A stretch of DNA of 64,000 bases from Proteus columbae (GCF_009914335.1 NZ_CP043925.1:186001-250000), one strand, 5' to 3'. Counted from the first letter of the stretch, positions 10,631 to 20,332 are shown. Numbers and translations are program-made. Notes: generated by a model not told the origin, from the sequence alone.

Positions 10631-11887
10631 ATGTCATTAGCCAAAGCATCAATTTGGACAGCCGGATCAACCCTGATAAAAATCGGGGCTGGTCTGCTTG
10701 TCGTTAAGTTACTTGCTGTCTCTTTTGGTCCAACAGGAGTCGGATTAGCGGGTAACTTTCGTCAATTAATCACCGTACTAGGCGTCTTGTCTGGTGCGGG
10801 TATTTTTAATGGTGTGACGAAATTAATCGCACAATATCAAGATGATGATATTCAACGCAAAAAAGTGTTGGGTACTTCATCATCCATGATTTTGCTGTTT
10901 TCCACACTATTAGCTATTTTATTTCTTCTTTTTTCTGCTCCCATTAGCCAAGTGTTATTTGGTGATGATTATCATCAATATCAGGATATTGTAAGAGCTG
11001 TTGCTTTTATTCAAATGGGAATTGCATATAGCAACTATTTTCTTGCCATATTAAAAGGTTATCGTGATGCGCCAGGTAATGCCTTATCAGTGATTGCAGG
11101 TAGCATTATTGGTGTTTTTGCTTATTATTTATGCTATTTATTTGCGGGTTATCACGGTGCATTAATTGGGCTAGCATTAGTGCCTGCACTTATTTTATTT
11201 CCTGCTACATTTTTAGTAGTAAAGCGTAAACGCTTCGCGTTGAGTGAGCTGAAACCTCACTGGGATAAAGCGATTGCCAGCCATCTTGGCAAATTTACTA
11301 TTATGGCTATTTTGACCTCTATTACGCTCCCAGTCGCTTATATCATGATGCGTAATCTATTGGCTAAATATTATAGCTGGGATGAGGTTGGGATTTGGCA
11401 AGGCGTGAGTAGCATTTCAGATGCTTACTTACAATTTATTACGGCATCTTTCTCAGTTTATTTACTGCCAACACTCTCTCGATTAACACAAAAGAGTGAT
11501 ATCACTAAAGAGATAGTAAAGTCGCTGAAGTTTGTATTACCTGCGGTTGCTGTTGCCAGCTTTATGGTGTGGTTATTACGTGATTTTGCGATTTGGTTAC
11601 TGTTTTCAGATAAATTTGTCGCTATGCGTGATTTATTTGCATGGCAACTTGTCGGTGATGTTTTAAAAGTAGGCGCCTATGTCTTTGGCTATCTTGTCAT
11701 TGCAAAAGCGGCACTACGTTTTTATATCCTTACAGAAGTAAGCCAGTTTGCCTTATTAACGCTATTTTCGCGTTGGCTTATTCCTGAGCATGGCGCACTG
11801 GGTGCAGCTCAAGCCTATATGGCAACGTATATTATTTACTTCCTTCTCTGTAGTTCTGTTTTCGTGATTTATTGCAGGCGCAAATGA
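10631..11887 (+). CDS. wzxE: ECA lipid III flippase WzxE
   Basis: Translocates the undecaprenyl-linked ECA trisaccharide from the cytosolic to the periplasmic face of the inner membrane. A 418-residue polytopic protein of the MOP/Wzx family with about 12 predicted helices. Conserved N-terminal features include the [19 protein letters not shown] helix and [13 protein letters not shown]. Starts 2 nt after wecE. Its stop overlaps the wecF start (ATGA). Confidence 0.95.
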   Translation: MSLAKASIWTAGSTLIKIGAGLLVVKLLAVSFGPTGVGLAGNFRQLITVLGVLSGAGIFNGVTKLIAQYQDDDIQRKKVLGTSSSMILLFSTLLAILFLLFSAPISQVLFGDDYHQYQDIVRAVAFIQMGIAYSNYFLAILKGYRDAPGNALSVIAGSIIGVFAYYLCYLFAGYHGALIGLALVPALILFPATFLVVKRKRFALSELKPHWDKAIASHLGKFTIMAILTSITLPVAYIMMRNLLAKYYSWDEVGIWQGVSSISDAYLQFITASFSVYLLPTLSRLTQKSDITKEIVKSLKFVLPAVAVASFMVWLLRDFAIWLLFSDKFVAMRDLFAWQLVGDVLKVGAYVFGYLVIAKAALRFYILTEVSQFALLTLFSRWLIPEHGALGAAQAYMATYIIYFLLCSSVFVIYCRRK

Positions 11888-12969
11888 CAACTTTGATTTA
11901 CGTACTAGGTTCAGACATTGTGCATCATAACAACACAATGTTACGGTTTTTTAACGACCACCTCGTGACTGAGGCGGGGTTAACGTATAAACCTCGTTTT
12001 ATCGTTGCCAGTAAAAATACTTCACTGCAAGAAAGCTATCCAGCTTTAGATATTGAGTGTTTAGCTGATAAAAAGCAGGTTGCACAGAGAGTGGTTACAT
12101 TGGCAAAAGCCGATACTCACCAACGATTCCTTTTTTTAGGTCAGTTTAATGCGCCTATTTGGTTGGCATTATTGACTGGCAAGATTAAACGTCATCAATT
12201 TTGGTGGCATATTTGGGGTGCTGATTTATATCAGGATTCTAAACAGCTAAAATTTAGACTCTTTTATCTTCTTCGTAAACTTGCTCAAAAGCGTGTGGGG
12301 CGAGTATTTGGTACACGAGGTGATCTAAATTACTTCGCGCAATTTAACGTTAATATTCCAGCCAGTTTGCTCTATTTCCCAACAAGAATGGATCCTGCGC
12401 TGACGGTAACAGAAAAAGCGCCTATTGATGAAAAAAAAATCACCATTATTGTGGGTAATTCAGGGGATAGATCGAATCGTCATATTGAAGCTTTACAGGC
12501 GATTGCAGAGCAATATGGAACACGCGCAAAAGTGATTATTCCAATGGGATATCCTGAAAATAATCACGTTTATATTGATGAAGTAACCCAAGCAGCTAGC
12601 CAGTTGCTTCCATATAATCAGGTTGAAATATTACGTGATAAATTGGCATTTGATGATTATCTTACGTTATTGAAAACATGTGATTTAGGCTATTTTATTT
12701 TCCATCGTCAACAAGGTATCGGCACGCTTTGTCTGCTTATTCAATTTGCGATCCCTTTTGTTATTAGTCGTCAAAACCCATTTTGGCAGGATTTAACTGA
12801 GCAAAATGTTCCTGTTTTTTTCTCGGGTGATAAATTAGATGTTGCGCTAATTGAAGAGGCTAAACGTCAATTGCTGATGCTTGATCGCCAAAATATTGCC
12901 TTCTTTGCACCTAATTTTACGGACGGATGGAAAGAGCTAATTGAGATGAGTACAGGAGAGCCGCAATGA
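11884..12969 (+). CDS. wecF: TDP-Fuc4NAc:lipid II Fuc4NAc transferase WecF
   Basis: Adds the third sugar, Fuc4NAc, to lipid II, finishing the ECA repeat unit (glycosyltransferase family 56). Peripheral membrane enzyme. The N-terminus [17 protein letters not shown] and the blocks [33 protein letters not shown] and [17 protein letters not shown] correspond to those of E. coli WecF. The ATG at 11884 overlaps the wzxE stop by four bases. Length 361 residues. Confidence 0.95.
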   Translation: MTTLIYVLGSDIVHHNNTMLRFFNDHLVTEAGLTYKPRFIVASKNTSLQESYPALDIECLADKKQVAQRVVTLAKADTHQRFLFLGQFNAPIWLALLTGKIKRHQFWWHIWGADLYQDSKQLKFRLFYLLRKLAQKRVGRVFGTRGDLNYFAQFNVNIPASLLYFPTRMDPALTVTEKAPIDEKKITIIVGNSGDRSNRHIEALQAIAEQYGTRAKVIIPMGYPENNHVYIDEVTQAASQLLPYNQVEILRDKLAFDDYLTLLKTCDLGYFIFHRQQGIGTLCLLIQFAIPFVISRQNPFWQDLTEQNVPVFFSGDKLDVALIEEAKRQLLMLDRQNIAFFAPNFTDGWKELIEMSTGEPQ

Positions 12970-14330
12970 CATTGGCGGAACTGGGTGGCTTAGCACTTGT
13001 TTATTTTATCTCTTTAAGTTTTATTTTATTGCTGACTTATCAAGAGTTTCGTCGAGTTCGCTTTAATTTTAATGTTTTTTTCTCAATGCTCTATCTGCTG
13101 ACCTTTTATTTTGGTTTTCCACTGACTTGTATGTTGGTATTCCAATTTGATGTCGCAGTTGTATCGGTTGATTCATTATTATACGCGCTATTAGCTTCTA
13201 CCTGCTTCTATGCCATTTATTATGTCACTTATAAGGTAAGGTTGAGAAAACCGGCTAGCGGCCCTTCTAGGTCGTTATTTACCATGAATAGAGTAGAAAC
13301 CAACCTCACTTGGATTTTATTGGCATTAATCGCATTTGTAACCGTCGGAATTTTCTTTCTGCAAAATGGCTTTTTACTCTTTAAGCTCAAAACGTATAGC
13401 CAAATTTTTTCAAGCCAAGTGTCAGGTGTCGCGCTTAAGCGCTTTTTCTATTTCTTTATTCCCGCAATGCTGGTGGTTTATTTCTTAAAACCCACGCAAC
13501 AACGCTGGATTTTCTTCCTTTGTGCGACGGTAGGTTTTGGGATCTTAACTTACATTATCGTGGGTGGAACGCGCGCGAATATCATCATCGCTTTTGCGCT
13601 GTTTTTGTTTATCGGTATTGTTCGTGGCTGGATAACCTTGTGGATGCTGGTTGCAGCAGGGGTTATGAGTATCGTTGGAATGTTCTGGTTGGCATTAAAA
13701 CGCTATGGTCTTGATGTGAGTGGTGCCGAGGCATTCTATACTTTCTTGTACCTTACTCGTGATACGTTCTCTCCTTGGGAAAACTTAGCGTTGTTACTTG
13801 ATAACTATGACAAGATTGAGTTCCAAGGACTTGCTCCGATAATTCGTGATTTTTATGTTTTTATTCCTTCTTGGGTTTGGCCTGAACGCCCAGATGTTGT
13901 ACTGAACTCTGCAAATTACTTTACGTGGGAAGTGCTTAATTACCATGCGGGTCTTGCTATTTCGCCAACCTTAATTGGCTCGTTGGTTGTGATGGGTGGC
14001 GTTGTCTTTATCCCATTAGGTGCCATCGTAGTCGGGTTGATTATTAAATGGTTTGATTGGCTATACCAGCAAGGGTTGAGTGAGAGCAATCGCTATAAGT
14101 CCGCTATCTTACAAGCTTTTTGCTTTGGGGCGATTTTTAATATGATTGTTTTAGCACGAGAAGGGGTCGATTCGTTCGTCTCTCGTGTTGTGTTCTTCTG
14201 TTTAATTTTTGGTTTATGTTTAGTGGTTGCAAAACTGCTTTATTGGTTATTTGAAAGTGCGGGATTGGTACGCAATTACGTGACTCGTCAACTACAAAGT
14301 GAACCTCGTTTAGAGAAAAAGGAAAAGTAA
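12966..14330 (+). CDS. wzyE: ECA polymerase WzyE
   Basis: Polymerises flipped ECA trisaccharide units at the periplasmic side of the inner membrane. It is a 454-residue hydrophobic protein with roughly 11 membrane helices. The conserved [18 protein letters not shown] segment lies near residue 200 and the large periplasmic loop contains [20 protein letters not shown]. Overlaps wecF by four bases (ATGA), and its TAA overlaps the wecG ATG by one base. Confidence 0.95.
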   Translation: MTLAELGGLALVYFISLSFILLLTYQEFRRVRFNFNVFFSMLYLLTFYFGFPLTCMLVFQFDVAVVSVDSLLYALLASTCFYAIYYVTYKVRLRKPASGPSRSLFTMNRVETNLTWILLALIAFVTVGIFFLQNGFLLFKLKTYSQIFSSQVSGVALKRFFYFFIPAMLVVYFLKPTQQRWIFFLCATVGFGILTYIIVGGTRANIIIAFALFLFIGIVRGWITLWMLVAAGVMSIVGMFWLALKRYGLDVSGAEAFYTFLYLTRDTFSPWENLALLLDNYDKIEFQGLAPIIRDFYVFIPSWVWPERPDVVLNSANYFTWEVLNYHAGLAISPTLIGSLVVMGGVVFIPLGAIVVGLIIKWFDWLYQQGLSESNRYKSAILQAFCFGAIFNMIVLAREGVDSFVSRVVFFCLIFGLCLVVAKLLYWLFESAGLVRNYVTRQLQSEPRLEKKEK

Positions 14331-15067
14331 TGGGATCCAATTCAATTCCGAAGTATTCAATCCGTGGACATAATATCTGGGGATTTCGCGATATGGCTCA
14401 TTTTCTGGATTATCTCTATGAAGGAGCACAAATAAAAAGTGGCTCTCTGATTGCCATTAACGCAGAAAAAATTCTCACAGCAGAAACAGACTCAGCACTC
14501 AATGAGCTACTCAATGAAGCTGATTATCTTTATGCAGATGGTATCAGTGTTGTGCGAGGTATTCGTCGTAAATATCCTGATGCAAATGTTTCTCGTATTG
14601 CTGGTGCGGATTTATGGGAAGCGTTAATGGAAAGAGCAGGTAAAGAGGGAACACCTGTCTTTCTTGTCGGTGGTAAACCTGAAATTCTTTCGCAAACCGA
14701 AGATAAGCTTAAAGCACAGTGGAACGTAAACATTGTGGGTAGCCAGAACGGTTACTTCACACCACAAGATAGAGAGGCGTTATTTGAGCGTATAAAGGCC
14801 TCTGGTGCGAAGATAGTGACTATAGCCATGGGATCACCTAAGCAAGAGTTGTTTATTCGTGCATGTCGTGAAATTTATCCTGATGCATTATATATGGGTG
14901 TTGGTGGGACTTATGACGTGTTTACGGGTCATGTTAAGAGAGCACCAAAAGCATGGCAAAATCTTGGATTAGAGTGGTTATATCGTTTGTTATCACAACC
15001 AAGTCGAATTAAGCGTCAATTTAAGCTGCTAAAATTCGTTGGGTATTATTATTCCAATAAATTGTAA
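14330..15067 (+). CDS. wecG: UDP-ManNAcA transferase WecG
   Basis: Adds ManNAcA to lipid I to make ECA lipid II (glycosyltransferase family 26, WecG/TagA/CpsF). Family blocks: [56 protein letters not shown] and [18 protein letters not shown]. It has 245 residues, as in E. coli. This is the last gene of the wec operon. No strong terminator immediately follows, but a 9-bp hairpin lies at 15160-15186. Confidence 0.96.
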   Translation: MGSNSIPKYSIRGHNIWGFRDMAHFLDYLYEGAQIKSGSLIAINAEKILTAETDSALNELLNEADYLYADGISVVRGIRRKYPDANVSRIAGADLWEALMERAGKEGTPVFLVGGKPEILSQTEDKLKAQWNVNIVGSQNGYFTPQDREALFERIKASGAKIVTIAMGSPKQELFIRACREIYPDALYMGVGGTYDVFTGHVKRAPKAWQNLGLEWLYRLLSQPSRIKRQFKLLKFVGYYYSNKL

Positions 15068-15159
15068 TAGTAATAGCGTCTTTTTTGTTAGGTGGGGCTG
15101 ATTAAACGATTTATTCATGCTTTTATCTAGCATCTTACTTGTTTAATTATTATACTGAT

Positions 15160-15186
15160 GGGGCGTTTAGCGTGTAAAAACGCTCC
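15160..15186 (+). terminator. Weak hairpin between wecG and the tRNA operon
   Basis: GGGGCGTTT (15160-15168) pairs with AAACGCTCC (15178-15186), including one G-T pair, around a 9-nt loop. The following ATTTATCG is not a real T-run, so termination would be partial. It is the only candidate for an end to the wec transcript. Confidence 0.35.
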
Positions 15187-15243
15187 ATTTATCGACGAAA
15201 TGCACAAACTATCGTCAAACAAACTTTTTTTTTCAAAAAGCAC

Positions 15244-15272
15244 TAGACAGACAGAGCGTAAATCCGTACTAT
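15244..15272 (+). promoter_or_regulatory. Promoter of the argX-hisR-leuT-proM tRNA operon
   Basis: TAGACA (15244-15249), a 17-bp spacer and TACTAT (15267-15272) sit just before the first tRNA. The C-rich discriminator CCTCTCCCGC after the -10 is of the type that makes stable-RNA promoters sensitive to ppGpp. Confidence 0.7.
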
Positions 15273-15293
15273 CCTCTCCCGCAACGGCGTGAA

Positions 15294-15370
<77 letters not shown>

Positions 15371-15433
15371 TTAAAGCGTGCTAAGAGTTACGGTGAAGAG
15401 CGTTGTTGTAAGAAGTAATAAGATAGCTGTTAT

Positions 15434-15510
15434 GGTGGCTATAGCTCAGTTGGTAGAGCCCTGGATTGTGATTCCAGTTGTCGTGGGTTCGAGTCCCATT
15501 AGCCACCCCA
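15434..15510 (+). tRNA. hisR: tRNA-His (anticodon GTG)
   Basis: A 77-nt gene with encoded CCA and the extra G at position -1 paired to C73, the identity element for histidyl-tRNA synthetase. The anticodon loop is ATTGTGATT. Nearly identical to E. coli hisR. Confidence 0.97.
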
Positions 15511-15532
15511 TCTTATCTTAGTTATTGTTTAT

Positions 15533-15619
15533 GCGAGGGTGGCGGAATTGGTAGACGCGCTAGCTTCAGGTGTTAGTGTTCTAACGGACGTGGGGGTTCA
15601 AGTCCCCCCCTTCGCACCA
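15533..15619 (+). tRNA. leuT: tRNA-Leu (anticodon CAG)
   Basis: An 87-nt class II tRNA with a long variable arm and encoded CCA. The anticodon loop CTTCAGGTG reads CUG. Third gene of the tRNA operon. Confidence 0.97.
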
Positions 15620-15647
15620 ATAAACAAGATAAGAGCAGTGATGCAGA

Positions 15648-15724
15648 CGGCGAGTAGCGCAGCCTGGTAGCGCAACTGGTTTGGGACCAGTGGGTCGGAG
15701 GTTCGAATCCTCTCTCGCCGACCA
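15648..15724 (+). tRNA. proM: tRNA-Pro (anticodon TGG)
   Basis: A 77-nt cloverleaf with the acceptor CGGCGAG/CTCGCCG and encoded CCA; the anticodon TGG lies in TTTGGGA. Last gene of the tRNA operon and directly followed by an intrinsic terminator. Confidence 0.97.
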
Positions 15725-15728
15725 ATAA

Positions 15729-15759
15729 GAAAAAGCCTCGATTATATCGAGGCTTTTTC
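15729..15759 (+). terminator. Terminator of the tRNA operon
   Basis: AAAAAGCCTCGA pairs with TCGAGGCTTTTT around TTATA, and the 3' arm supplies the T-run. Begins 5 nt after proM. Confidence 0.92.
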
Positions 15760-15800
15760 GTATCTACGATTTACTTTTTAAAAACCGCTATACCATATCT

Positions 15801-15860
15801 ACTTCTACTTCTACTTCTACTTCTACTTCTACTTCTACTTCTACTTCTACTTCTACTTCT
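15801..15860. repeat. Hexanucleotide microsatellite (ACTTCT)10
   Basis: Ten perfect tandem copies of ACTTCT cover 60 bp with no interruption. The tract lies 40 bp after the tRNA operon terminator and about 210 bp before the first GlrR-type site of glmZ. No supportable ORF crosses it on either strand, so it is non-coding as far as I can see. Copy number is likely to vary by slippage. Confidence 0.97.
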
Positions 15861-16073
15861 ATAAGTCGTTACTCTTATCCATATTTTTTATTTCTTGTTA
15901 TGTGTTCCAGATAAGAAAACCAAAATGATGTTTTTAACGGAAATGCCATCCTTGTCACTTAAGGGTTATTAATAATTTAATTTATTACCGAATTTTAATC
16001 TTCATAAAAAGATGAGTTAAATATGTAAAATAATTGATTTTAACTATATGAAATATAAGTCTTTTGTTTTATT
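15861..16073. other. Gene-free spacer between microsatellite and glmZ control region
   Basis: AT-rich sequence with no supportable ORF, RNA or clear terminator. In E. coli aslA and aslB lie in this part of the chromosome; neither is present here. Confidence 0.5.
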
Positions 16074-16187
16074 TGTCGGTAAATGCCAACACTCGCTATT
16101 TTTGGTGTCTCCAATAGGAGACGTTTAACGTATTGATTTTAAATAATTAAATAATCAGTGTGTTTTTCTTGTCGTGAAAAAGAGACG
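16074..16187 (+). promoter_or_regulatory. Three GlrR-type binding sites upstream of glmZ
   Basis: Three repeats of the form TGTC-N10-(G/A)AC(A/G) are present: 16074-16091 (ends AACA), 16106-16123 (ends GACG) and 16170-16187 (ends GACG). Spacings are 32 and 64 bp, about three and six helical turns. From the literature I recall TGTC-N10-GACA as the site of the enhancer-binding response regulator GlrR (QseF) at enterobacterial glmY and glmZ. They lie 200-310 bp upstream of the sigma-54 promoter, typical for an enhancer. Confidence 0.7.
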
Positions 16188-16294
16188 TATATCAGACCTT
16201 ATATTTTCTTTTCTATTTAGCAATAGCATGGTGAAAGCACAAACCATAGCGTCTTTATCATTGAAAATGAGTAAAGCTAGAAAGAAAAACCAAA

Positions 16295-16307
16295 ATTCAA
16301 TAAGTTA
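16295..16307 (+). promoter_or_regulatory. Possible IHF site between GlrR sites and glmZ promoter
   Basis: ATTCAATAAGTTA matches the IHF consensus WATCAANNNNTTR at all but one position. A bend here would bring the upstream GlrR sites to the sigma-54 promoter, as known for such enhancers. One-mismatch matches are common in AT-rich DNA. Confidence 0.4.
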
Positions 16308-16355
16308 TCTTATACTTTTCAGCGATAGGGGATATTTTTAATAAAAAATGAAAAA

Positions 16356-16372
16356 TTGGCACGCTAAATGCA
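16356..16372 (+). promoter_or_regulatory. Sigma-54 promoter of glmZ
   Basis: TTGGCACG-N4-ATGCA gives the GG and GC dinucleotides at the -24/-12 spacing, ending 11 nt before the GlmZ 5' end. It is a near-perfect RpoN promoter. Beyond an AT-rich stretch at 16373-16383 I see no clear sigma-70 promoter in register. Confidence 0.85.
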
Positions 16373-16383
16373 ATATGTATATT

Positions 16384-16587
16384 GTAGATGCTCATTCCAC
16401 TCCTTATGACAGCATATGGCTTCATAAACCTAGGAATGATGCAGAGCCGATTATTCGGTGCCTACGTCCACGTTAACGATGAACATCATTCATCATCAAC
16501 AGGACGAAACGTTGAGTGAGGCACCATCCGTCTGTAGACCTGATTGTATATTTATACGCCTGTATAGTTTTATACAGGCGTTTTTTT
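16384..16587 (+). ncRNA. glmZ: Small regulatory RNA GlmZ
   Basis: Hfq-dependent sRNA that activates glmS translation; RapZ and RNase E control its decay and GlmY protects it. The 5' end GTAGATGCTCATTCCA, the middle GGAATGATGCAGAGCCG and the seed ACGTTGAGTGAGGCACC match E. coli GlmZ as I know it. The length (about 204 nt) and position upstream of hemY are also the same. It ends in a 10-bp terminator hairpin (16557-16566 with 16571-16580) and seven T. A 68-codon open frame overlapping it is spurious. Confidence 0.93.
16557..16587 (+). terminator. GlmZ terminator
   Basis: CGCCTGTATA/TATACAGGCG with a GTTT loop and a TTTTTTT tail. Forms the 3' end and Hfq-binding poly-U tail of GlmZ. Confidence 0.93.
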
Positions 16588-16671
16588 ATATATCAACCAC
16601 TCATCCATTTTGTATTCACCGCATTATCACGCTATTATCCAGCGCAAGGGTAGATTGGAGATAGCATCAAT

Positions 16672-16989
16672 ATGATAAATAAACAAAAAGCATATCTTGC
16701 ACAAGAAAAACTCTTTCTTATAGAGAAGTTTGGCCCATTATTGTTTTTTTTGATCCCTCTTATCATGCTTATTATTGGTGGAAAATCATGGGCTAAATAT
16801 GTGGCTTTTCTTTGTCAGGGGATCGCACTGATTTATATCGTCGTGTTTTATCAAGCGAGAAAACATTATCTGTCATTTAAGCAAGAAAATGAGAAGGGAA
16901 TACCCACTCGCTTTTATCGTATTGCTTGGGTGTATGTGTTTTTGACTTTATGTGTGGAAGTGGTGTTGTTATTTCAACGTGTCTTTTAA
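16672..16989 (+). CDS. Small membrane protein of unknown function
   Basis: I do not recognise the family. The 105 residues begin with a short charged segment and have three hydrophobic stretches, about 20-38, 42-60 and 84-103, separated by a basic loop with KHYLSFKQENEKG. The N-terminus has no signal-peptide cleavage pattern. GGAGA lies about 10 nt before the ATG. A terminator follows 10 nt after the stop, shared with convergent hemY, which supports a real gene. No equivalent sits between glmZ and hemY in E. coli. Function cannot be inferred. Confidence 0.75.
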   Translation: MINKQKAYLAQEKLFLIEKFGPLLFFLIPLIMLIIGGKSWAKYVAFLCQGIALIYIVVFYQARKHYLSFKQENEKGIPTRFYRIAWVYVFLTLCVEVVLLFQRVF

Positions 16990-16998
16990 ATCACATAA

Positions 16999-17033
16999 AA
17001 AAACCCTCAATAATTAATATAAAGAGGGTTTTT
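16999..17033. terminator. Bidirectional terminator between the small membrane gene and hemY
   Basis: AAAAACCCTC (16999-17008) pairs with GAGGGTTTTT (17024-17033) around a 15-nt AT loop. Both arms give a T-run, so it can serve the plus-strand gene and the minus-strand hemCDXY operon. Confidence 0.85.
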
Positions 17034-17080
17034 AGATCAGGCGATTAAACGATTTATGATCACGTTCTTATCGAATAAGC

Positions 17081-18301
17081 TTATTTACTTTTTTTAGGCT
17101 CTTCAAAAATGACAGAATCCTTTTTCAGAGTCATTAATAAAGCATCTTTACGCACTTTCGCCGACTCTTCAGATTTTTTCTGTTTATCTAGTGCATCAGC
17201 AAGCCATGCAAAGTCATGAACATCAGGGCGTTGCTTTAACGCATTACGAAAAGCCTCTTCAGCTTGAGCCCATTTTCCTTGTTGCATCGCTATCTGACCT
17301 AATGTGCTATTGAGTAATGGCGTTGGCCCATGTTGTTTAATTAATGTATTAAGCACTTTCATAATAACATTGGCATCTGTATTTTTTAAACGAGGCAATA
17401 GTAAGATCAAGCGTTCATCATATTGGCGTTTAATACCGTCTAAGATGATCGTTTGAGCGGTATCAGGATCGTTACACTCAATAAGGTGTTCAGCCAAAAC
17501 GACACGCAATGCATTATCATGATGTACTTTACGCGGTTGTGCATTCCACCAATTTTTCAGTCCATCACAGCCATTTTCGGACATCTTCTGTCCCATAATA
17601 CCGATATAGGCTTTTTGGCGTAATTGCTCTAGTTCATCATCTGTGTGTAATGCAATTTTTTGCATGGAAGGAATGATATCAAGCAGTGCTTGCCAAGCTG
17701 CTGTTCGTGTATAAGCGACTTCCGCAAGACGTAACACTTCTGGGTGACGTGGCACTTGATTTAATAACTCATCAACCCCAGTACGCGCAGCGTGATTTTC
17801 GTTTTGTGCTAATAAAATACGCACTCGAGTGATATCAACAGGAAGTTGATTGGTATCGGCCAGCTCAGCTGCACGTTCAAGGTGTTGTTGAACTCGGAAT
17901 TCATCACCACGTTGTTGTGCGGCTTCAGCGGCTAACAGGTAGTTTACAACAGGCTGCTCTGCATAATCTGCATTACGGCTCATTAGTTTTTCAACTTCTT
18001 TAAAATCACCTTCCGCTAATTTCATTAATGCCATGCTGGTTTGTTTGCGTGCGCGATTACGTTTACGGAAAGAAAACCAACTATATGCTTTTGAGCCTGT
18101 ACCAATGAAACGGCGATAACTCCAACCAATCAGTAACAATGCTAATTGTAGTAAAACAAACATAATGACAAGGCTGGTTACACTGGTTTCAATATCCCAA
18201 TCATCAGTTTGTATAAGTACATAACCTTGATGGCCTGCCAATAGTGGGCCAAAAATGATGCCCGCAATAAGCACCACAAAAAGGAGCAGTATTTTTAACA
18301 T
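17081..18301 (-). CDS. hemY: HemY, TPR membrane protein of the hem operon
   Basis: Inner-membrane protein with two N-terminal helices (about residues 3-20 and 41-62) followed by a large cytosolic TPR domain (HemY_N plus repeats such as NYLLAAEAAQQRGD and PLLNSTLGQIAMQQGKWAQAEEAF). It is linked genetically to haem synthesis but its biochemical role is unclear; this is not the Bacillus HemY protoporphyrinogen oxidase. It has 406 residues and starts 4 nt after hemX. Last gene of hemCDXY. Confidence 0.95.
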   Translation of the reverse strand: MLKILLLFVVLIAGIIFGPLLAGHQGYVLIQTDDWDIETSVTSLVIMFVLLQLALLLIGWSYRRFIGTGSKAYSWFSFRKRNRARKQTSMALMKLAEGDFKEVEKLMSRNADYAEQPVVNYLLAAEAAQQRGDEFRVQQHLERAAELADTNQLPVDITRVRILLAQNENHAARTGVDELLNQVPRHPEVLRLAEVAYTRTAAWQALLDIIPSMQKIALHTDDELEQLRQKAYIGIMGQKMSENGCDGLKNWWNAQPRKVHHDNALRVVLAEHLIECNDPDTAQTIILDGIKRQYDERLILLLPRLKNTDANVIMKVLNTLIKQHGPTPLLNSTLGQIAMQQGKWAQAEEAFRNALKQRPDVHDFAWLADALDKQKKSEESAKVRKDALLMTLKKDSVIFEEPKKSK

Positions 18302-18305
18302 AAGC

Positions 18306-19574
18306 TTATTCTCCTTGTTGTGTTACTGGTGCATCAACAGTTGTACTATCAGCTGCAGCATCTTGTACGCTTTCTGATGCATTATGTTCAGCTTCTACAG
18401 CTTGGGCATCTTGGGCTTCAACAGCTTGTGCTTCAGCAACTTGTGGTTCTGCATACTCATTTTGTGCCAGTAAATTGCGAATTTGTTTTTCTACACGTTT
18501 TTCTAGCAATGTCGGGCTCTTCAATTCTGATGGTATTGCAAGCGTAATAGGTTGTTTCTCTAATTCAGAAACCGTATCTAAAAATGCAGTTGTACTTGGA
18601 TCAGAGGTATCAAAATAAGCACGTACCCAAGTGGATACCGCTTCCAGTGATTGCTGATAAGTTTCAGTTTGGTGACGAGGCACGGCTTGAGAAGCAATTA
18701 ATAAACGTGAACGGATATTCTCACGTAAATAGATATCTTGATTCGGTGCTAATAAAGGAACGGCTGCGGTATCACGGCGACGAATGGTAATAAAATCATC
18801 CATAAAGCTTTTCCAGCTTTTGCTTAGATTCTGTTTCCAATCAGAAAGTGAACCTGAAATGGTTTCATCGTTTTTATCCATTGGTGAGCCATTACGCTCA
18901 AGACCAGCTAAACGGAGATTATCAACCTGATTCGCTAACTGGTTTAATTGTAAGATGATGCCATCATTATCAATTTTGGTGAGAGCAGCTAAATTGCTGA
19001 TATCTTCATTAATAGCACGACGGATCTCAAGTAAACTCGGATCGTTCATTTCCGCTAAGCTACTATCAGCACCTTTTAGTAAACTCACGGCTGTCACAAC
19101 ATCTTGATCATTCCATAACTTACGACCTGCCATTTTTACCATAAAATCAGCTTGTGCTAATAGCCAACTTTTGACGTCTGCACTCGAAATAGCGGCAAAG
19201 CGTGTTTGTAGATCTTGAATTTGGCGCTCTGTTGTTTGGCGTTCGTTTTGTAATTTATCGATAGTCTGTTTTTGTGAGTTAAACATACTATCAATATTAT
19301 CAAAGCGTTGTTGATACGTATTTTGGAGTTGTTGTAATTGGGTAAGCTCAGATTTGAGTGATTGATTTTCTACACTCAGCTTTGATGCTTGTTGATTGGT
19401 GTAATAGTAAAGGCTACCACCGATTGCCAAAATAACAAGGATAGCAACAGCACTTCCAATTAGACCTGAGCGCTTGTTATTAACAGGTTTGACTTCCTGA
19501 TAGCGGACATTCTCATCAGCTTTAGCTGCATCTTTTGGCAAGTCATTATCATTTGTATTTTTCTGTTCCGTCAT
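18306..19574 (-). CDS. hemX: HemX, membrane protein of the hem operon
   Basis: Once annotated as uroporphyrinogen III methyltransferase, but no methyltransferase motifs are visible. Residues 1-35 are charged and cytosolic. One membrane helix follows (about 36-58, LIGSAVAILVILAIGGSLYY), then a coiled coil rich in Q and L (65-130) and a HemX domain. The last 50 residues are low-complexity Ala/Glu/Gln with repeats of AEAQ/AVEA, longer and more repetitive than I expect for E. coli. Role unknown; it is co-transcribed with hemC, hemD and hemY. Confidence 0.93.
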   Translation of the reverse strand: MTEQKNTNDNDLPKDAAKADENVRYQEVKPVNNKRSGLIGSAVAILVILAIGGSLYYYTNQQASKLSVENQSLKSELTQLQQLQNTYQQRFDNIDSMFNSQKQTIDKLQNERQTTERQIQDLQTRFAAISSADVKSWLLAQADFMVKMAGRKLWNDQDVVTAVSLLKGADSSLAEMNDPSLLEIRRAINEDISNLAALTKIDNDGIILQLNQLANQVDNLRLAGLERNGSPMDKNDETISGSLSDWKQNLSKSWKSFMDDFITIRRRDTAAVPLLAPNQDIYLRENIRSRLLIASQAVPRHQTETYQQSLEAVSTWVRAYFDTSDPSTTAFLDTVSELEKQPITLAIPSELKSPTLLEKRVEKQIRNLLAQNEYAEPQVAEAQAVEAQDAQAVEAEHNASESVQDAAADSTTVDAPVTQQGE

Positions 19575-19594
19575 ATCGGCGTCTCATTTAGGTT

Positions 19595-20332
19595 CTATAT
19601 TAATGCATGAAATAAAGCATCATTATTGGCACTTTCAGCAACGGTGACAGTTTCCCACCCTAATGTTTTTGCTATTGTTGCTAATCGTTCACTGACCACA
19701 AGTAAATGGCAGTTTAACAGCCATGCTTTTTTAGATTCAGCGACCAGATCAAAGAGTTGTTGTAACATTTCACCACTAGTGACAACAAGCGTATCAACCT
19801 GTGCTTTTTCCCATTGAAGCGCAAAGTCTTCAGGGGAATAATGAATAAATAGGCGTTGGTAACATTCGCATTCATCAACGATTGCGCCTCGTTGGCTCAA
19901 TGTTGTTGCGAGTAAGTCACGACCACCGTTACCTCTAAGCAGTAATATTCGCTTGTTTTTCACCTGATTAAGCTCAGGAAGGTCAAGAAGATCTTCGCTG
20001 GTTTCTCCTTGCTCAGGGTAGCAAATTGGAAGACTGCTTAAATGTTGGAAATCTTTCGCTGTGTTTTGACCTATTCCATAATAGGATAGCGTATCTGGCC
20101 ATGATTGTTGTAATTGATTTAGCTGCCAGTTTGCGTATGACACCGCATTTTTAGAAAGTAAAAATACACAATCACCCGCCCTTAATCCTTTTAGTTTAGC
20201 ATCTAATAAAGGGAGCTCACGACCTGCGGTGATCTCTATTAAAGGTGCTTGAAAGGCTGTTTTTCCCGCATCAATTAAACGCTGGGTTAATGCCTTTCCT
20301 GCTGGGTTGGGGCGAGTAACTAAAATACTCAT
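19595..20332 (-). CDS. hemD: Uroporphyrinogen-III synthase
   Basis: Closes hydroxymethylbilane with inversion of ring D to give uroporphyrinogen III. The 245-residue two-domain HEM4 fold is poorly conserved by nature. Recognisable parts are [15 protein letters not shown] at the N-terminus, [38 protein letters not shown] and [11 protein letters not shown]. It overlaps hemC by four bases, so the two are translationally coupled. Confidence 0.95.
   Translation of the reverse strand: MSILVTRPNPAGKALTQRLIDAGKTAFQAPLIEITAGRELPLLDAKLKGLRAGDCVFLLSKNAVSYANWQLNQLQQSWPDTLSYYGIGQNTAKDFQHLSSLPICYPEQGETSEDLLDLPELNQVKNKRILLLRGNGGRDLLATTLSQRGAIVDECECYQRLFIHYSPEDFALQWEKAQVDTLVVTSGEMLQQLFDLVAESKKAWLLNCHLLVVSERLATIAKTLGWETVTVAESANNDALFHALI

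Noticed and set aside
15801..15860. CRISPR-like array or coding repeat
   Set aside because: The 6-bp unit has no spacers, and no ORF with a start passes through it on either strand.
16458..16664. 68-codon ORF overlapping GlmZ
   Set aside because: It overlaps the sRNA seed and terminator; the sequence is explained by GlmZ.
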